From: Verrucomicrobiota bacterium
Lineage (GTDB): Bacteria; Verrucomicrobiota; Verrucomicrobiia; Opitutales; Opitutaceae
Direction: 5' to 3'
Assembly: GCA_018239675.1 (NCBI GenBank)
Contig: JAFEGX010000027.1
Location: forward strand, 1 to 43,777
Length of the DNA stretch: 43,777 nucleotides
Below, one piece after another: positions 7,010 to 15,992 of the stretch. A program made the translations under genes and the position numbers. Under the pieces are notes generated by a model. It did not search any database and was not told where the DNA came from. It saw only the letters and a list, made by a program, of their open reading frames with translations. Every line of letters starts with the position of its first letter. Within the stretch, counting starts at the first letter, position 1.

Positions 7010-8454
7010 GACGGTGGAGGTTGGTTGAATTGCCAGAGGTGGGTGGTCGCGAGGCTGCGGTAGGGGGAGAACATGGCCATCAGGCGCTTGGTCGCGTCGA
7101 TGTCCGGCCGCTCTTCGAGCTTGAGCAGCGCTTTCAGACCACTCGTGACGCCCGTATCTCCGAGCGGGACGCAATCCGGGAAGCCGAGCGAGCGCATCAT
7201 GAGGTAATTGACCGACCACGGGCCGAGGCCGCGCACGGCGAGCAAGGTACGCTCGGCCCGCGTCGCGGAAAGGCCCGCGAGCGCGTCGAGATCGAGCTGC
7301 CCCGTGACGACCAGGCGGGAGGTGTCGATCACGTAGGCCGCCTTCTGCCGCGAGAACTGGAGCGGCAGCAAGTCCGCCGGCTCGAGGGCCGCGACGGCAG
7401 CGGGCGTCGGCAACGCGTAGAGTCCTTCGGCGACCGGGGTGCCGGCTTTCTCGATGAGCCGACGCTTGAGCAGGCAGGCAAAAGGGAAGTTGATCTGCTG
7501 GCCGATGATCGACCAAAGCAGCCCGTCAAAGACCGTGGGCGTGCGGCTGATCCGAAGCTCGGATCGTCCCGCCACGAGCCGTCCCAGCCCCAGCTTTCGG
7601 GCGAGGCGCGCGAAGGCGGCGGCATCTTCGTCCAGTCCGAGCAACCCGACCACCCGCTGGTGAACCTCGGGCAGCGACACCGCTCCGACCGCCTCAATCC
7701 GGGCGAACACGCGTTCCGGCGTCAAATGCAGTCGCAGCAGGGCGGGCCCGCCGGAAAGACGCACCGCCGTGACGTAGCGGTCGCCCTCGAGGCGTTCCGT
7801 GATGCTGTGAATGTCACGACTCAAGGCCCGCCGCAGGTAAGGCAGGAGATAGCCATCAGGAAGCTGGATCTCAAACTCGCGACCCTGGCGGAGATCGCGG
7901 TACGCGGCGGGCGTGAGGCCATTGAGGCGACGGAAGTTCTCGTGAAAGGCCGACAATGCCTCGAAGCCGACCTCAAGGGCGATCCGCGCAATGGACGCGT
8001 CGGACTCAAGCAGGCGCCGCTTGGCCGCGTCGATCCGGGCCCGGAGCAAGAGATCGGACGGGGTGGTGTGGTAGTGCTGCCGGAACAGCTCGATGACGCG
8101 CGTCGCGCCGAAACCCGACCGGCGCACGACCGCCCGCGCGTCCGGGAAACTCTCGGGTGCGCGGCGGATCTCGGCGACGAGCGTCTCGATGGTTTCGAGG
8201 ACCGGGTCGGCCCCGCGCGCGAAGTCGTCCGGATGGCACTTCTTGCACGGGCGGAGTCCAGCGGCGCGGGCCGCCTCGCAGGTGGGGAAGAACCGCACGT
8301 TGGCCAGCTTCGGCTTGCGCGCCTTGCAGGCGGGCAGGCAGTAGATGCCGGTGGTCAGGACCCCGGTGAAGAAGCGGCCGTTGTAGCTGGCGTCGCCGGC
8401 CAGCACCCGGGAATACATCTGGTCATTGGTCATGCGCATGGGACGGGCGGCCAC
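7006..8454 (-). CDS. Ada-type regulator fused to AlkA 3-methyladenine DNA glycosylase
   Basis: 482-aa fusion. Residues about 12-80 form the Ada zinc/methylphosphotriester domain with cysteines 39, 43, 70 and 73 (YCLPACKA and PCKKCHP); Cys39 is the expected methyl acceptor. Residues about 85-190 are an AraC/XylS helix-turn-helix pair (RIALEVGFEALSAFHENFRRL). Residues about 195-478 are an AlkA N-domain plus HhH-GPD glycosylase with VRGLGPWSVNYLMMRSLG and catalytic Asp433 in PLGDTG. The first possible start is GTG 8454, directly after the DUF1203 stop; ATGs at M6, M8 or M13 are alternatives. The O6-methylguanine transferase domain of classical Ada is missing here and is supplied by ogt next door. 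Likely self-regulating when methylated. Confidence 0.94.
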   Translation of the reverse strand: MAARPMRMTNDQMYSRVLAGDASYNGRFFTGVLTTGIYCLPACKARKPKLANVRFFPTCEAARAAGLRPCKKCHPDDFARGADPVLETIETLVAEIRRAPESFPDARAVVRRSGFGATRVIELFRQHYHTTPSDLLLRARIDAAKRRLLESDASIARIALEVGFEALSAFHENFRRLNGLTPAAYRDLRQGREFEIQLPDGYLLPYLRRALSRDIHSITERLEGDRYVTAVRLSGGPALLRLHLTPERVFARIEAVGAVSLPEVHQRVVGLLGLDEDAAAFARLARKLGLGRLVAGRSELRISRTPTVFDGLLWSIIGQQINFPFACLLKRRLIEKAGTPVAEGLYALPTPAAVAALEPADLLPLQFSRQKAAYVIDTSRLVVTGQLDLDALAGLSATRAERTLLAVRGLGPWSVNYLMMRSLGFPDCVPLGDTGVTSGLKALLKLEERPDIDATKRLMAMFSPYRSLATTHLWQFNQPPPS

Positions 8455-8925
8455 TCAGGCTCGTTCGATTCGGAAGGTGTAGCAACCATAGGTTAACGAT
8501 CGCACGTGGATGCACTCGGCCCGGGGATTGGCGAACAGGTCGGCGATCACCGCATCGGGATCCGGCGCTCCCACCCGCGCATCGACAATCCGTTCCGCGG
8601 CGTCGTAGCTCCGGAACACCCGCGTGGTGGGATCAAAATCGGGCGGAAACCGGTGAATGTCCGCGTAGGGTTGACCGCCGTCGGCCAAGACGAAGATCGG
8701 TCCGATCTCACGATAGGGGTGATCATGGGCGAAAGGGCTGTGGCTCAAGAGCAGCAGGCGCTCGCCCTTGCGGATATAGCGGAGCGTCAGGCGGCAAGGC
8801 CGCCCTTCCTCCAGGTTGACCTCAGGCGTGACCCGGTGACCCAGGCAGTCGACGCCCGTACGGCGGACATCCTCGACCATCTGGAGCGGGAGCGGCACGA
8901 TGCGATAGGGAATGGGGCGAGACAT
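8455..8925 (-). CDS. DUF1203 domain protein
   Basis: 156-aa cytoplasmic protein matching the DUF1203 family, with characteristic FRSYDAAERIVDARV (residues about 105-119) and the C-terminal RSLTYGCYTFRIER. The function of the family is not established to my knowledge. No membrane segment or signal peptide. It is the first gene of an operon with the Ada/AlkA fusion (the next start codon immediately follows its stop) and ogt, which suggests, but does not show, a role linked to alkylation stress. The start codon is preceded by GTAAAGTGGGCCC, without Shine-Dalgarno sequence. Confidence 0.85.
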   Translation of the reverse strand: MSRPIPYRIVPLPLQMVEDVRRTGVDCLGHRVTPEVNLEEGRPCRLTLRYIRKGERLLLLSHSPFAHDHPYREIGPIFVLADGGQPYADIHRFPPDFDPTTRVFRSYDAAERIVDARVGAPDPDAVIADLFANPRAECIHVRSLTYGCYTFRIERA

Positions 8926-9053
8926 GGGCCCACTTTACCGCATGCGCGTCGGAACGTCGTCCGGATAGATTCGGTGCAATTTTTCAGGCTCTGGTTGGAC
9001 CCTGGTGCCGCAAGTCGGCTCGACACCGGAGACGGGCCGGACACGCTCATGAC

Positions 9054-9503
9054 ATGCCCACGCTCTACGAGACCCTTCGCGCGGATATCGTGACGGCCAT
9101 GAAGGCCCGCGATTCCGCCACCACCACCGCCCTTCGCACCGCCGACGCGGCGATCAAGCGCGCCGAGCTCGATACGGGCAAGCCGATCGATGACGCGATG
9201 GTCATCACGACGCTGAAGAAAGCGGTCAAGAATCTCGTCGACGCGAAGGCCGAGTTCGCAAAGGGCGGCCGGGCGGACCTGGTCGCGGCGAACGAGGCGG
9301 AGATCAAGGTGCTGGAGAAGTACCTGCCGCAGGCGCTGGACCCGGCGAAGCTCGAGGCGCTGGTGCTCGAGGTCATCAAGGAGACTGGCGCCCAGTCGAA
9401 GAAGGAATTGGGCAAGGTCATCGCGGCGCTGAAGCAGCGGCCCGAGGCCGGGCTCATCGACTTTGGCAGCGCGAGCAAGCTCGTGCAGTCGAAGCTGCCG
9501 TAG
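9054..9503 (+). CDS. YqeY / GatB-tail domain protein
   Basis: 149-aa helical protein of the YqeY family, whose fold matches the tail domain of the amidotransferase subunit GatB. It begins LYETLRADIVTAMKARD, contains ALRTADAAIKRAELD, then EAEIKVLEKYLPQALD and SKKELGKVIAALKQR, all typical. A role in tRNA-dependent amidation is presumed from the domain but unproven for stand-alone proteins. Divergently transcribed from the DUF1203 operon; the shared 128-base gap must hold both promoters but no clear consensus is seen. Confidence 0.92.
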   Translation: MPTLYETLRADIVTAMKARDSATTTALRTADAAIKRAELDTGKPIDDAMVITTLKKAVKNLVDAKAEFAKGGRADLVAANEAEIKVLEKYLPQALDPAKLEALVLEVIKETGAQSKKELGKVIAALKQRPEAGLIDFGSASKLVQSKLP

Positions 9504-9543
9504 GCAGTCGCGGCGCCCGGTTTCCTGAGGTTCTGCTCCCGCC

Positions 9544-9780
9544 ATGAGTGCTGAAGCCGCCGGTCAACCGCGCATTGTGCCCGTGCGCTCGGTGCCGATC
9601 GAATTGAGCCAGTTCCTCAAGTTCGCCGGTCTCGTCGAGTCCGGCGGCGAGGCCAAAGCCGCGATCCATGCCGGCAAGGTTCGGCTTAATGGCGCAGTCG
9701 AGAGCCAGAAGGGACGAAAACTCCAGGTCGGCGACCAGGTGAGCTACGGCGGCGAAACCATTGTCGTCCAGCTCGGCTGA
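9544..9780 (+). CDS. small S4-domain RNA-binding protein (YbcJ/YaaA-like)
   Basis: 78-aa protein that is essentially one S4 RNA-binding domain: IELSQFLKFAGLVESGGEAK, then AIHAGKVRLNGAVESQKGRK and a final beta hairpin. This family of very short S4 proteins includes YbcJ and YaaA; the RNA target is unknown. It lies 40 bases after yqeY in the same direction and converges on the DTW-domain gene, whose stop is 11 bases beyond its own. Confidence 0.9.
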   Translation: MSAEAAGQPRIVPVRSVPIELSQFLKFAGLVESGGEAKAAIHAGKVRLNGAVESQKGRKLQVGDQVSYGGETIVVQLG

Positions 9781-9791
9781 CGCCGGACGGC

Positions 9792-10502
9792 TCAGCCCGG
9801 AAGATATTTCTGCCGTCGGGCGCCGCTGCGGCCGCGGACCGGACGCCGCTGGGCCGGTGTGCTATAGGGCTTGCGGCGGTAGCCCGGCCGGTTCGGGTCG
9901 GTCGCGCAGCGGATCTGGAAGTCCTGCATGCGCTGGAAGAGTCCCAGCAGCTGGTCAGGGAGCGGATACTCGTCGAGTCCGGTCCGTGCGAGGGCCTGCA
10001 GGAGCTCATGGGTCGCCTCGAGGGTGGAAAGGCAACCTTCCTGGGGCTGCTGCTTGATGACGTAGCGGCTCGGCCCCGTGGCCGTGAACATCACGCGCGG
10101 CAGTGCCTGAAGGGTGCGGCTCAAGCGCAGCATCTTGCGGGCACAGGCCCAGGTGGCGTCGAGCAGGAGCACGACCAACCGTCGGCCCTGCAGATCGGCG
10201 GGGGGCAGTTCCCCTTCCGACAGGTTGCGCGCCTGCCCTCCGGGATACAGCAGAACGGCGAAATTCGCCGGGTCGCGCAGGATGGACTGCACCGCCTCGT
10301 CGCCGTCGAAGGTCACGCCCATGTGCACCTCGGAGTTCGGCAGACAGAGGTGCGTGAGGCGCCCGGTGGCGGCCTTCTCCTGCTTGAATTCCTTCGGGTG
10401 CATCAGGAACACGAAACGTGTCCGGGTGGGCATCGGGGTGATGGACGAGCACCAGCACAGCGCCTTGGGCCAGAAACAGCGGTAGCAGGTTTCGCGGCTC
10501 AT
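9792..10502 (-). CDS. DTW-domain tRNA-uridine aminocarboxypropyltransferase family protein
   Basis: 236-aa protein of the DTW family, SPOUT-like enzymes that add an aminocarboxypropyl group from S-adenosylmethionine to uridine in tRNA (acp3U). An N-terminal zinc-type cysteine cluster (CYRCFWPKALCWC, residues 6-18) is followed by HPKEFKQEKAATGRL, LLYPGGQARNL, and the signature aspartate-x-threonine-tryptophan in LLLDATWACARKML. The C-terminal arginine-rich tail could contact RNA. Position of modification (47 or 20) cannot be told from sequence. Lies downstream of ffh on the same strand after a 105-base gap. Confidence 0.88.
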   Translation of the reverse strand: MSRETCYRCFWPKALCWCSSITPMPTRTRFVFLMHPKEFKQEKAATGRLTHLCLPNSEVHMGVTFDGDEAVQSILRDPANFAVLLYPGGQARNLSEGELPPADLQGRRLVVLLLDATWACARKMLRLSRTLQALPRVMFTATGPSRYVIKQQPQEGCLSTLEATHELLQALARTGLDEYPLPDQLLGLFQRMQDFQIRCATDPNRPGYRRKPYSTPAQRRPVRGRSGARRQKYLPG

Positions 10503-10607
10503 GGTGAATGGTGCCTGTCAGTCAGCAGCCGGTGATCAGCACCGGGCCGGGTCATGCAAAGCCGGGCGCTGCTGGGCAGTTGACACGGAGTTCGAAGGCG
10601 GCGCCCG

Positions 10608-11951
10608 TCACATGCCCGGGAAACCGCCGCGGCCGCGCATGGCCTCAAACTGGCGCATCATCTTTTTCGCGCCGCCGCCCTTCATCATCTTCATCATCTT
10701 CTGCATCTGCTGAAACTGTTTCAGCAGCTGGTTCACCTCGACGATCTTCACCCCGGAACCTTTGGCGATGCGCTGGCGGCGGTTGCCGTTCAAGATCTCC
10801 GGCTTGAGGCGCTCCTGTTTCGTCATGGAGCGGATGATTGCCTCGGTGCGCGCGAGCTGTTTCTCGGCCCCCGGCCCGATGTCCACGCCGCTCATTCCGG
10901 GCATCATGCCCAGGATGCTCTGCATGGAGCCCATCTTCTTCACCTGCTGCATCTGGGCGAGGAAGTCCTCGAGGTTGAAGTCCGCCTTGCGCATTTTCTC
11001 CGCCATGCGCTCGGCCTCCTTCTGGTCGATCGTCTCCTGCGCCTTTTCCACGAGCGAGACGACGTCGCCCATGCCCAGGATGCGGGAAGCGAGACGGTCC
11101 GGATAGAAGTTGTCGAAGTCGCCGGTCTTTTCGCCCGTGCCGACGAACTTGATCGGGACTCCCGTGATGGACTTGATCGAGAGGGCCGCGCCGCCGCGGG
11201 CGTCGCCATCCATCTTGGTCAGGACCAGGCCCGTGAGCGCGAGGGCGTCGTGGAAGGCCCGCGCCACATTCACCGCCTCCTGACCGAGGGCGCCGTCGGC
11301 GACCAGCAGGATCTCGTCCGGCTGCACCTTGGCGCTGAGGCGCTTCACCTCCTCAATGAGTTCGGTGTCAATCTGGAGGCGGCCGGCCGTGTCGAAAATG
11401 ACGCAGTCACAGGTGGCGGCGCCGGCCGCGGCCAGCGCGGCGGCGCCGATGGCGGACACATCCTGCGAGGTCCGGTCGGCGTAGAAGGCGACCTCCTCCT
11501 GCTTGGCCAGGATTTCCAGCTGGTCGATGGCGGCGGGTCGGTAGATATCACAGGCCGCGACCAGCGGGCGGTAGCCGCGTTTCTTGAGGAGCTTGGCCAG
11601 CTTGACGGTCGAGGTGGTCTTGCCGGAGCCGTGGAGACCGACCATCAGGATGCGCAGCGGACGGGCGGTGGAAAGACCGGTCGCGCCCTCGCCGAGCAGC
11701 CGGACCAGCTCGTCGTGGATGATCTTCACGATCTGCTGGCCGGGCGTCACGGACTTCAGGACCTCCTGGCCGACGCACTGGGCCTGGACACGCTCGATGA
11801 AATCCCGCACGACCTTGAAATGGACGTCGGCGGAGAGCAGGGCGGTGCGGACCTCCTGGAGGGCCTCCGCCATGTTGGACTCCGAGAGCTGGCCGACGCC
11901 GCGCAGGTTGCGCAGGGCGCTGCCAAGTTTTTCGGTGAGGGATTCGAACAT
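10608..11951 (-). CDS. ffh: signal recognition particle protein Ffh (SRP54)
   Basis: GTPase that binds signal peptides and SRP RNA and delivers ribosomes to FtsY. The 447-aa protein begins [16 protein letters not shown] (N domain), has the P-loop [24 protein letters not shown] and [10 protein letters not shown] in the NG domain, and ends with a methionine-rich M domain ([17 protein letters not shown]). The open frame has 37 extra codons upstream, but those translate the intergenic repeat; ATG 11951 is the family start. The bases before it are GCCCCTTTCC, with no Shine-Dalgarno sequence. I did not find the SRP RNA gene nearby. Confidence 0.97.
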   Translation of the reverse strand: MFESLTEKLGSALRNLRGVGQLSESNMAEALQEVRTALLSADVHFKVVRDFIERVQAQCVGQEVLKSVTPGQQIVKIIHDELVRLLGEGATGLSTARPLRILMVGLHGSGKTTSTVKLAKLLKKRGYRPLVAACDIYRPAAIDQLEILAKQEEVAFYADRTSQDVSAIGAAALAAAGAATCDCVIFDTAGRLQIDTELIEEVKRLSAKVQPDEILLVADGALGQEAVNVARAFHDALALTGLVLTKMDGDARGGAALSIKSITGVPIKFVGTGEKTGDFDNFYPDRLASRILGMGDVVSLVEKAQETIDQKEAERMAEKMRKADFNLEDFLAQMQQVKKMGSMQSILGMMPGMSGVDIGPGAEKQLARTEAIIRSMTKQERLKPEILNGNRRQRIAKGSGVKIVEVNQLLKQFQQMQKMMKMMKGGGAKKMMRQFEAMRGRGGFPGM

Positions 11952-12009
11952 GGAAAGGGGCAATAAGAGCGGCGATGGGGCGGGCGGCAACCAAAACTCG
12001 GGGGCCAGA

Positions 12010-12101
12010 CGAACGCCGAACATCGGACGCCGAACGCCCAACGTCGAAGTGAGGTGAGTCACGAGGCGATCGTAACTTCGGCGTCCGATGTTCGGCGTTC
12101 G
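12010..12101. repeat. 25-bp perfect inverted repeat built of heptads, between ffh and the aminotransferase
   Basis: Arms 12010-12034 and 12077-12101 are exact reverse complements over 25 bases with a 42-base spacer. Each arm is itself a chain of seven-base words (GAACGCC, GAACATC, GGACGCC); the phase continues beyond the arm into 12035-12048. The element sits between two divergent start codons, so it is not simply a transcription terminator. Related single arms occur at 6484 and 16987. Confidence 0.9.
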
Positions 12102-12196
12102 CCTGCCTTAGGGCAAAAGCACCAACCGGCGGGTTCATCCTCTTTTTTGGTGGCCTAGCCGCTTTCCCTTCTGCGACGCTGGGAGGATTAATCACC

Positions 12197-13390
12197 ATGA
12201 GCTCCCCGTCACTGAGCAGTCCCTGGGTCGCGAAACACGTCGCGGCTCTTCCCAAGAGCGGCATTCGCGACTTCTTTGAGCTCGTCGCCGCCCTCAAGGG
12301 CCAGGACGTGATCTCCCTCGGTGTGGGCGAACCCGACTTCGTCACGCCGCAGCACATCCGCGACGCGTCCATCGCGGCCCTCCAGAAAGGCCGGACCTCC
12401 TATACGTCCAACCTGGGCCTGGTGGAACTGCGGGAGGAGATCGCCCGCTACGTGGAGCGCCATTTCCAGGTCAGCTATCGGCCGGCGGATCAGGTCATCG
12501 TGACCGTCGGCGTCAGCGAGGCGCTCGACCTCGCGTGCCGCGCGCTGATCAACCCGGGCGACAAGGTCATGTATCACCAGCCGTGCTACGTGAGCTACTT
12601 CCCGAGCATCGCGCTGGCGCATGGCCAGGCCATCGCGGTGCCGACCTACGCGAAGGACGACTTCGCGCTCACGGCCGAGGCCCTGCGCGCCGCGTGGCAG
12701 CCGGGGACGAAGATCCTCATGCTCAACCTCCCGTGCAACCCGACCGGCGGCACCTGCACGCGCGAGCAGCTCGAAAAGATCGCCGCGTTCTGTCGCGAGA
12801 AGGACCTGCTGGTGTTCACCGACGAGATTTACTCGGAGCTCACGTTCGAGGGCACCCACACGAGCATCGCGAGCCTGCCGGGCATGGCCGAGCGCACCAT
12901 TTTCCTGCACGGCTTCTCGAAGGCGTTCGCCATGACCGGCTGGCGGATCGGCTATGCCTGCGGCCCGGCGCCGCTGATCGACGCGATGATGAAGGTGCAC
13001 CAGTACACGATGCTGTGCGCGTCCATCATCGCGCAGGACGCCGCCATCGAGGCCCTGCGCCACGGCTGGGACGAGGTGCTGAAGATGCGCGAGCAGTACC
13101 ATCGCCGCCGCGACCTGATCGTCCGCCGCTTCAACGAAATCGGCCTGAAGTGCCACCTCCCTCGCGGTTCGTTCTACGCGTTCCCGAACATCACCTCGAC
13201 CGGCCTCACCGAGAAGGATTTCGCCGTCGGCCTGCTGGAAAAGCACAAGGTCGCGCTCGTGCCCGGTACCGGGTTCGGCGAGGGCGGCCGCGGCCACGTC
13301 CGCGCCTGCTTCGCCACGAGCTACGAGAAGATCGGCATCGCCTGCGACCGGATCGAGCAGTACGTCGCCGGCATTCGGGCCAAGCACTAG
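12197..13390 (+). CDS. class I/II PLP aminotransferase (aspartate aminotransferase-like)
   Basis: 397-aa fold-type I aminotransferase with the conserved SLGVGEPDFVTP, YTSNLGLVELRE, NLPCNPTGG, FTDEIYSEL and [14 protein letters not shown] motifs; Lys242 binds PLP and the arginine near the end (GRGHVRACFA) binds the substrate carboxylate. It is of the archaeal/Bacillus AspC-PatA branch, so the amino donor and acceptor (aspartate, aromatic, or an acetyl-diaminopimelate type) cannot be fixed. One of the few genes here with a good Shine-Dalgarno sequence (GGGAGG at 12181-12186). A second enzyme of the superfamily lies at 23852. Confidence 0.9.
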   Translation: MSSPSLSSPWVAKHVAALPKSGIRDFFELVAALKGQDVISLGVGEPDFVTPQHIRDASIAALQKGRTSYTSNLGLVELREEIARYVERHFQVSYRPADQVIVTVGVSEALDLACRALINPGDKVMYHQPCYVSYFPSIALAHGQAIAVPTYAKDDFALTAEALRAAWQPGTKILMLNLPCNPTGGTCTREQLEKIAAFCREKDLLVFTDEIYSELTFEGTHTSIASLPGMAERTIFLHGFSKAFAMTGWRIGYACGPAPLIDAMMKVHQYTMLCASIIAQDAAIEALRHGWDEVLKMREQYHRRRDLIVRRFNEIGLKCHLPRGSFYAFPNITSTGLTEKDFAVGLLEKHKVALVPGTGFGEGGRGHVRACFATSYEKIGIACDRIEQYVAGIRAKH

Positions 13391-13428
13391 CTCGGCCGAG
13401 GCCGGTGGCCTTTCCCCGACCCGGAATC

Positions 13429-13500
13429 ACCACGAAGGGCGCCAAGCCCACGAAGTCTACGCCCCCGGCATAAGGCTTCGTGCCCTTGGTGCCCTCCGTG
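13429..13500. repeat. nine-base-period inverted repeat between aminotransferase and der
   Basis: Nonad words ACCACGAAG, GGCGCCAAG in phase from 13429 to 13455 are mirrored by GGCTTCGTG, CCCTTGGTG words from 13474 to 13500; the 9-nt phase is kept through the loop. The two arms are imperfect reverse complements (roughly 25 of 31 pairs). Same family as 27114-27187. The remainder of the 192-base gap to der holds nothing else I recognise. Confidence 0.78.
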
Positions 13501-13582
13501 GCGATCAGCGATCCCGCGAGGCGGTTCGCCGGCAACTATTGGCTGTATTCCGGCTGCAATCTGCCCTCTGCTAACTCCAATC

Positions 13583-15082
13583 GTGATGAATCGCACCGTC
13601 GCCATCGTGGGCCGGCCCAATGTCGGCAAGAGCCGCCTCTTCAACCGCCTCGCGGGGAAGCGGATCTCGATCGTGCACGACCAGCCGGGCGTGACGCGCG
13701 ACGTGATTTCCACGGAGGTGGCGGACGGCGCCTACACGCTGCTCGACACTGGCGGCCTCGGGTACCGCGGCCACGACACGCCGGCGGCGCTGACGAAGGC
13801 GTCGGAGGCGCAGGTGGACTTCGCGATCGAGACGTCCGCCCTGATCCTGTTTGTGATCGACGGGCTGGAAGGACTCACGGCGCTCGACGAGCGCATCGCC
13901 TCCCGGCTGCGGCGGAGCAAGAGCAAGGTGCGCCTCGTGATCAACAAGGCCGACTTCGGCGACGAGAAGATCGAGCTGGCGGAGGCCTACCGTCTCGGGC
14001 TGGGCGAGCCGCTGCAGGTCAGCGCCGAACACGGACGCGGCGAGCCGGAGCTGCGCGCCGCCATTGCGGAGGCGCTCGGTCCCGTGCCGCCCGACGAGGC
14101 ACCGCGTGACGCGAAGACCCCGCTGGGCGTCTGTTTCATCGGCCGGCCCAACGTGGGCAAGTCCTCGCTCAGCAACCGGCTGCTCCAGAGCGAACGCCTG
14201 ATCGTCAGCGAAGTCCCGGGGACGACCCGCGACGCGGTCGAGCTGTCGTTCGAATTCCGCGGCCGCAACGGGCAGCTCTATCCGTTCCGCCTGATCGACA
14301 CCGCCGGCATCAAGGCGGCCACCAAGCTCGCGTCGCCGGTGGAGTACTTTTCCCGGCTCCGCTCGCTCGATGCCATCAAGCGCACCGACGTGGTGTTCCT
14401 GGTGCTCGACGCGATGGACGGCGTGACCCAGCAGGACAAGGCGATCGCCGGCGAGGCGGTGAAGGAGCACAAGCCGATCGTCGTGGTCGTGAACAAGTGG
14501 GACCTCGTGAAGGAGACGTTCAAACGGCCTGGCAGCCTGTCGGAATTCAAGAACGAGCGGGACTACCGCGAGAAGTACGAGAAGGCGCTGTTTGACCGGC
14601 TGTATTTCACGCCGGGCTCGCCGCTGATCTTCGTCTCGGCCCTGAGCGGCTACGAGGTCGACCGGATGCTCAACGCGGCGGTAAAGCTCAACCGCCAGCA
14701 GGATCTCAAGCTGCCGACCGCCCGCCTGAACCGGCTGCTGCAGTACCTGACCGAGCGCACGCCGCCACCGGCGATCGGCGGGCGCCGTTTCCGCATCTAC
14801 TACGCGACCCAGACCGGCAACCGGCCCTTCCGGATCCGGCTGTTCTGCAACCGCGAGGAGAAGCTCACGGAGCAGTACCGCCGCTACCTTGAGGCGGGGA
14901 TCGTCGAGGAGTTCGACCTCGCCGGCTGTCCCGTCTATTTCGACCTTGTGGGCAAGGAGAAGCATGTGCCCGGGACGCCCTACACCGGCAAGGCCGCGAA
15001 GGCGGAGGCGCATGTCGCCAAGTGGAAGGCCCGCGAGTCGGAGGAGCCCGGCGACTTTTCCCATGAAACTCTCGAAGACTGA
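13583..15082 (+). CDS. der: ribosome biogenesis GTPase Der (EngA)
   Basis: Tandem GTPase needed for assembly of the 50S subunit. The 499-aa protein has domain 1 with VAIVGRPNVGKSRLFNRL, PGVTRD, DTGGLG and NKAD, domain 2 (from about residue 190) with CFIGRPNVGKSSLSNRL, PGTTRDAVE, DTAGI and NKWD, and a C-terminal KH-like domain from about residue 380 (QYLTERTPPPAIGGRRFRIYY is close to its start). No Shine-Dalgarno sequence; ATG at 13583 or at the next codon. Its 3' end overlaps the next gene by 20 bases in another frame. Confidence 0.97.
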   Translation: MMNRTVAIVGRPNVGKSRLFNRLAGKRISIVHDQPGVTRDVISTEVADGAYTLLDTGGLGYRGHDTPAALTKASEAQVDFAIETSALILFVIDGLEGLTALDERIASRLRRSKSKVRLVINKADFGDEKIELAEAYRLGLGEPLQVSAEHGRGEPELRAAIAEALGPVPPDEAPRDAKTPLGVCFIGRPNVGKSSLSNRLLQSERLIVSEVPGTTRDAVELSFEFRGRNGQLYPFRLIDTAGIKAATKLASPVEYFSRLRSLDAIKRTDVVFLVLDAMDGVTQQDKAIAGEAVKEHKPIVVVVNKWDLVKETFKRPGSLSEFKNERDYREKYEKALFDRLYFTPGSPLIFVSALSGYEVDRMLNAAVKLNRQQDLKLPTARLNRLLQYLTERTPPPAIGGRRFRIYYATQTGNRPFRIRLFCNREEKLTEQYRRYLEAGIVEEFDLAGCPVYFDLVGKEKHVPGTPYTGKAAKAEAHVAKWKARESEEPGDFSHETLED

Positions 15083-15980
15083 CTACCGCGGCGGCGAAGC
15101 CCTCCGGATCTCGACGCGGGCCATTGAGCTGGTCGTGCCCACTACGTTGGGCCCGCGCGTCACCTCGCTGCGGTCGCACCGGGGCCGTGCCGGGAACCTG
15201 TTCCTGGAGCTGCCCGCGGACGAGCAGCGCTATCACGGCTATTTCCTGCGCGGCGGCCACCGGCTGTGGCATTCGCCGGAGGACATCGTCCGCACGTACC
15301 AGCCCGACGACGCCCCGCCGGCCCTTCAGGTGCTCGCGCGCGGGGTGTCCCTGATTCAGCCGGTGGAGAAGCTCACCGGCCTCCAGAAGGGCCTGCGGCT
15401 GGAGGTGCTGGGTGAGCGCACGGTGAAGGTGACCCACACGTTAACGAACCGCGGCGCCTGGGCGGTGACGTGCGCGCCTTGGGCGCTCACGATGTTCCCG
15501 GCAGGCGGCTATGGCGTCCTTTCGCTGCCGCCCAAGGGCGACCACGCCCGCGGCGACCTCCTGCCCACCTACGCGCTGGTGCCGTGGACATTCACCGACC
15601 TCTCGCAGCCGGCCTGGCAGCCGCGCTGCGATCATATCGGGATCGAGGTCGCGAAGGCCCGCTCGGCCCAGAAACTCGGCATCACCAGCTATCCGGGCTG
15701 GTCCGCCTACTGGCGGAAGGGCACGGCCTTCGTGAAATACGCGGCGCCGATCGCCGGCGCCACCTATCCGGACCTCGGCAGCTGCTTCGAGGTCTTCACC
15801 AACGGGAACATGCTCGAGCTCGAGACCCTCGGCCCGCTCGCGCCGCTGGCGCCGGGCAAGGCCACCAGCCACGTGGAATATTGGACCGTGCTGGACGGCC
15901 TCCCGAAGCCGGCGAGCGACGCCGTCTTTGCCCGGACCCTGGCCCCGGCCGTCCGGCGCTGGCTGGCGACGCTGCCGTAA
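15063..15980 (+). CDS. conserved hypothetical protein, galactose-mutarotase-like (DUF4380-like)
   Basis: 305-aa protein without signal peptide. I recognise the style of DUF4380/aldose-epimerase-like beta-sandwich proteins: an N-terminal IELVVPTTLGPRVTSL, then GGHRLWHSPED, KVTHTLTNRGAWAV, FPAGGY, and YPDLGSCFEVFTNGNMLELETLGP. If so it would bind a carbohydrate, but the catalytic histidine and glutamate of true mutarotases cannot be assigned with confidence. The ATG at 15063 lies inside der, giving a 20-base overlap and probable translational coupling; fmt follows after 12 bases. Confidence 0.7.
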   Translation: MKLSKTDYRGGEALRISTRAIELVVPTTLGPRVTSLRSHRGRAGNLFLELPADEQRYHGYFLRGGHRLWHSPEDIVRTYQPDDAPPALQVLARGVSLIQPVEKLTGLQKGLRLEVLGERTVKVTHTLTNRGAWAVTCAPWALTMFPAGGYGVLSLPPKGDHARGDLLPTYALVPWTFTDLSQPAWQPRCDHIGIEVAKARSAQKLGITSYPGWSAYWRKGTAFVKYAAPIAGATYPDLGSCFEVFTNGNMLELETLGPLAPLAPGKATSHVEYWTVLDGLPKPASDAVFARTLAPAVRRWLATLP

Positions 15981-15992
15981 CCACCGCGCAGC

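Noticed and set aside
7021-8496. 491-codon open frame opposite the Ada/AlkA gene
   Set aside because: Same reason: antisense shadow of a gene with clear motifs and operon structure on the minus strand.
12209-13387. 392-codon frame opposite the aminotransferase at 12197
   Set aside because: Shadow; the plus strand carries the PLP lysine motif and a good ribosome-binding site.
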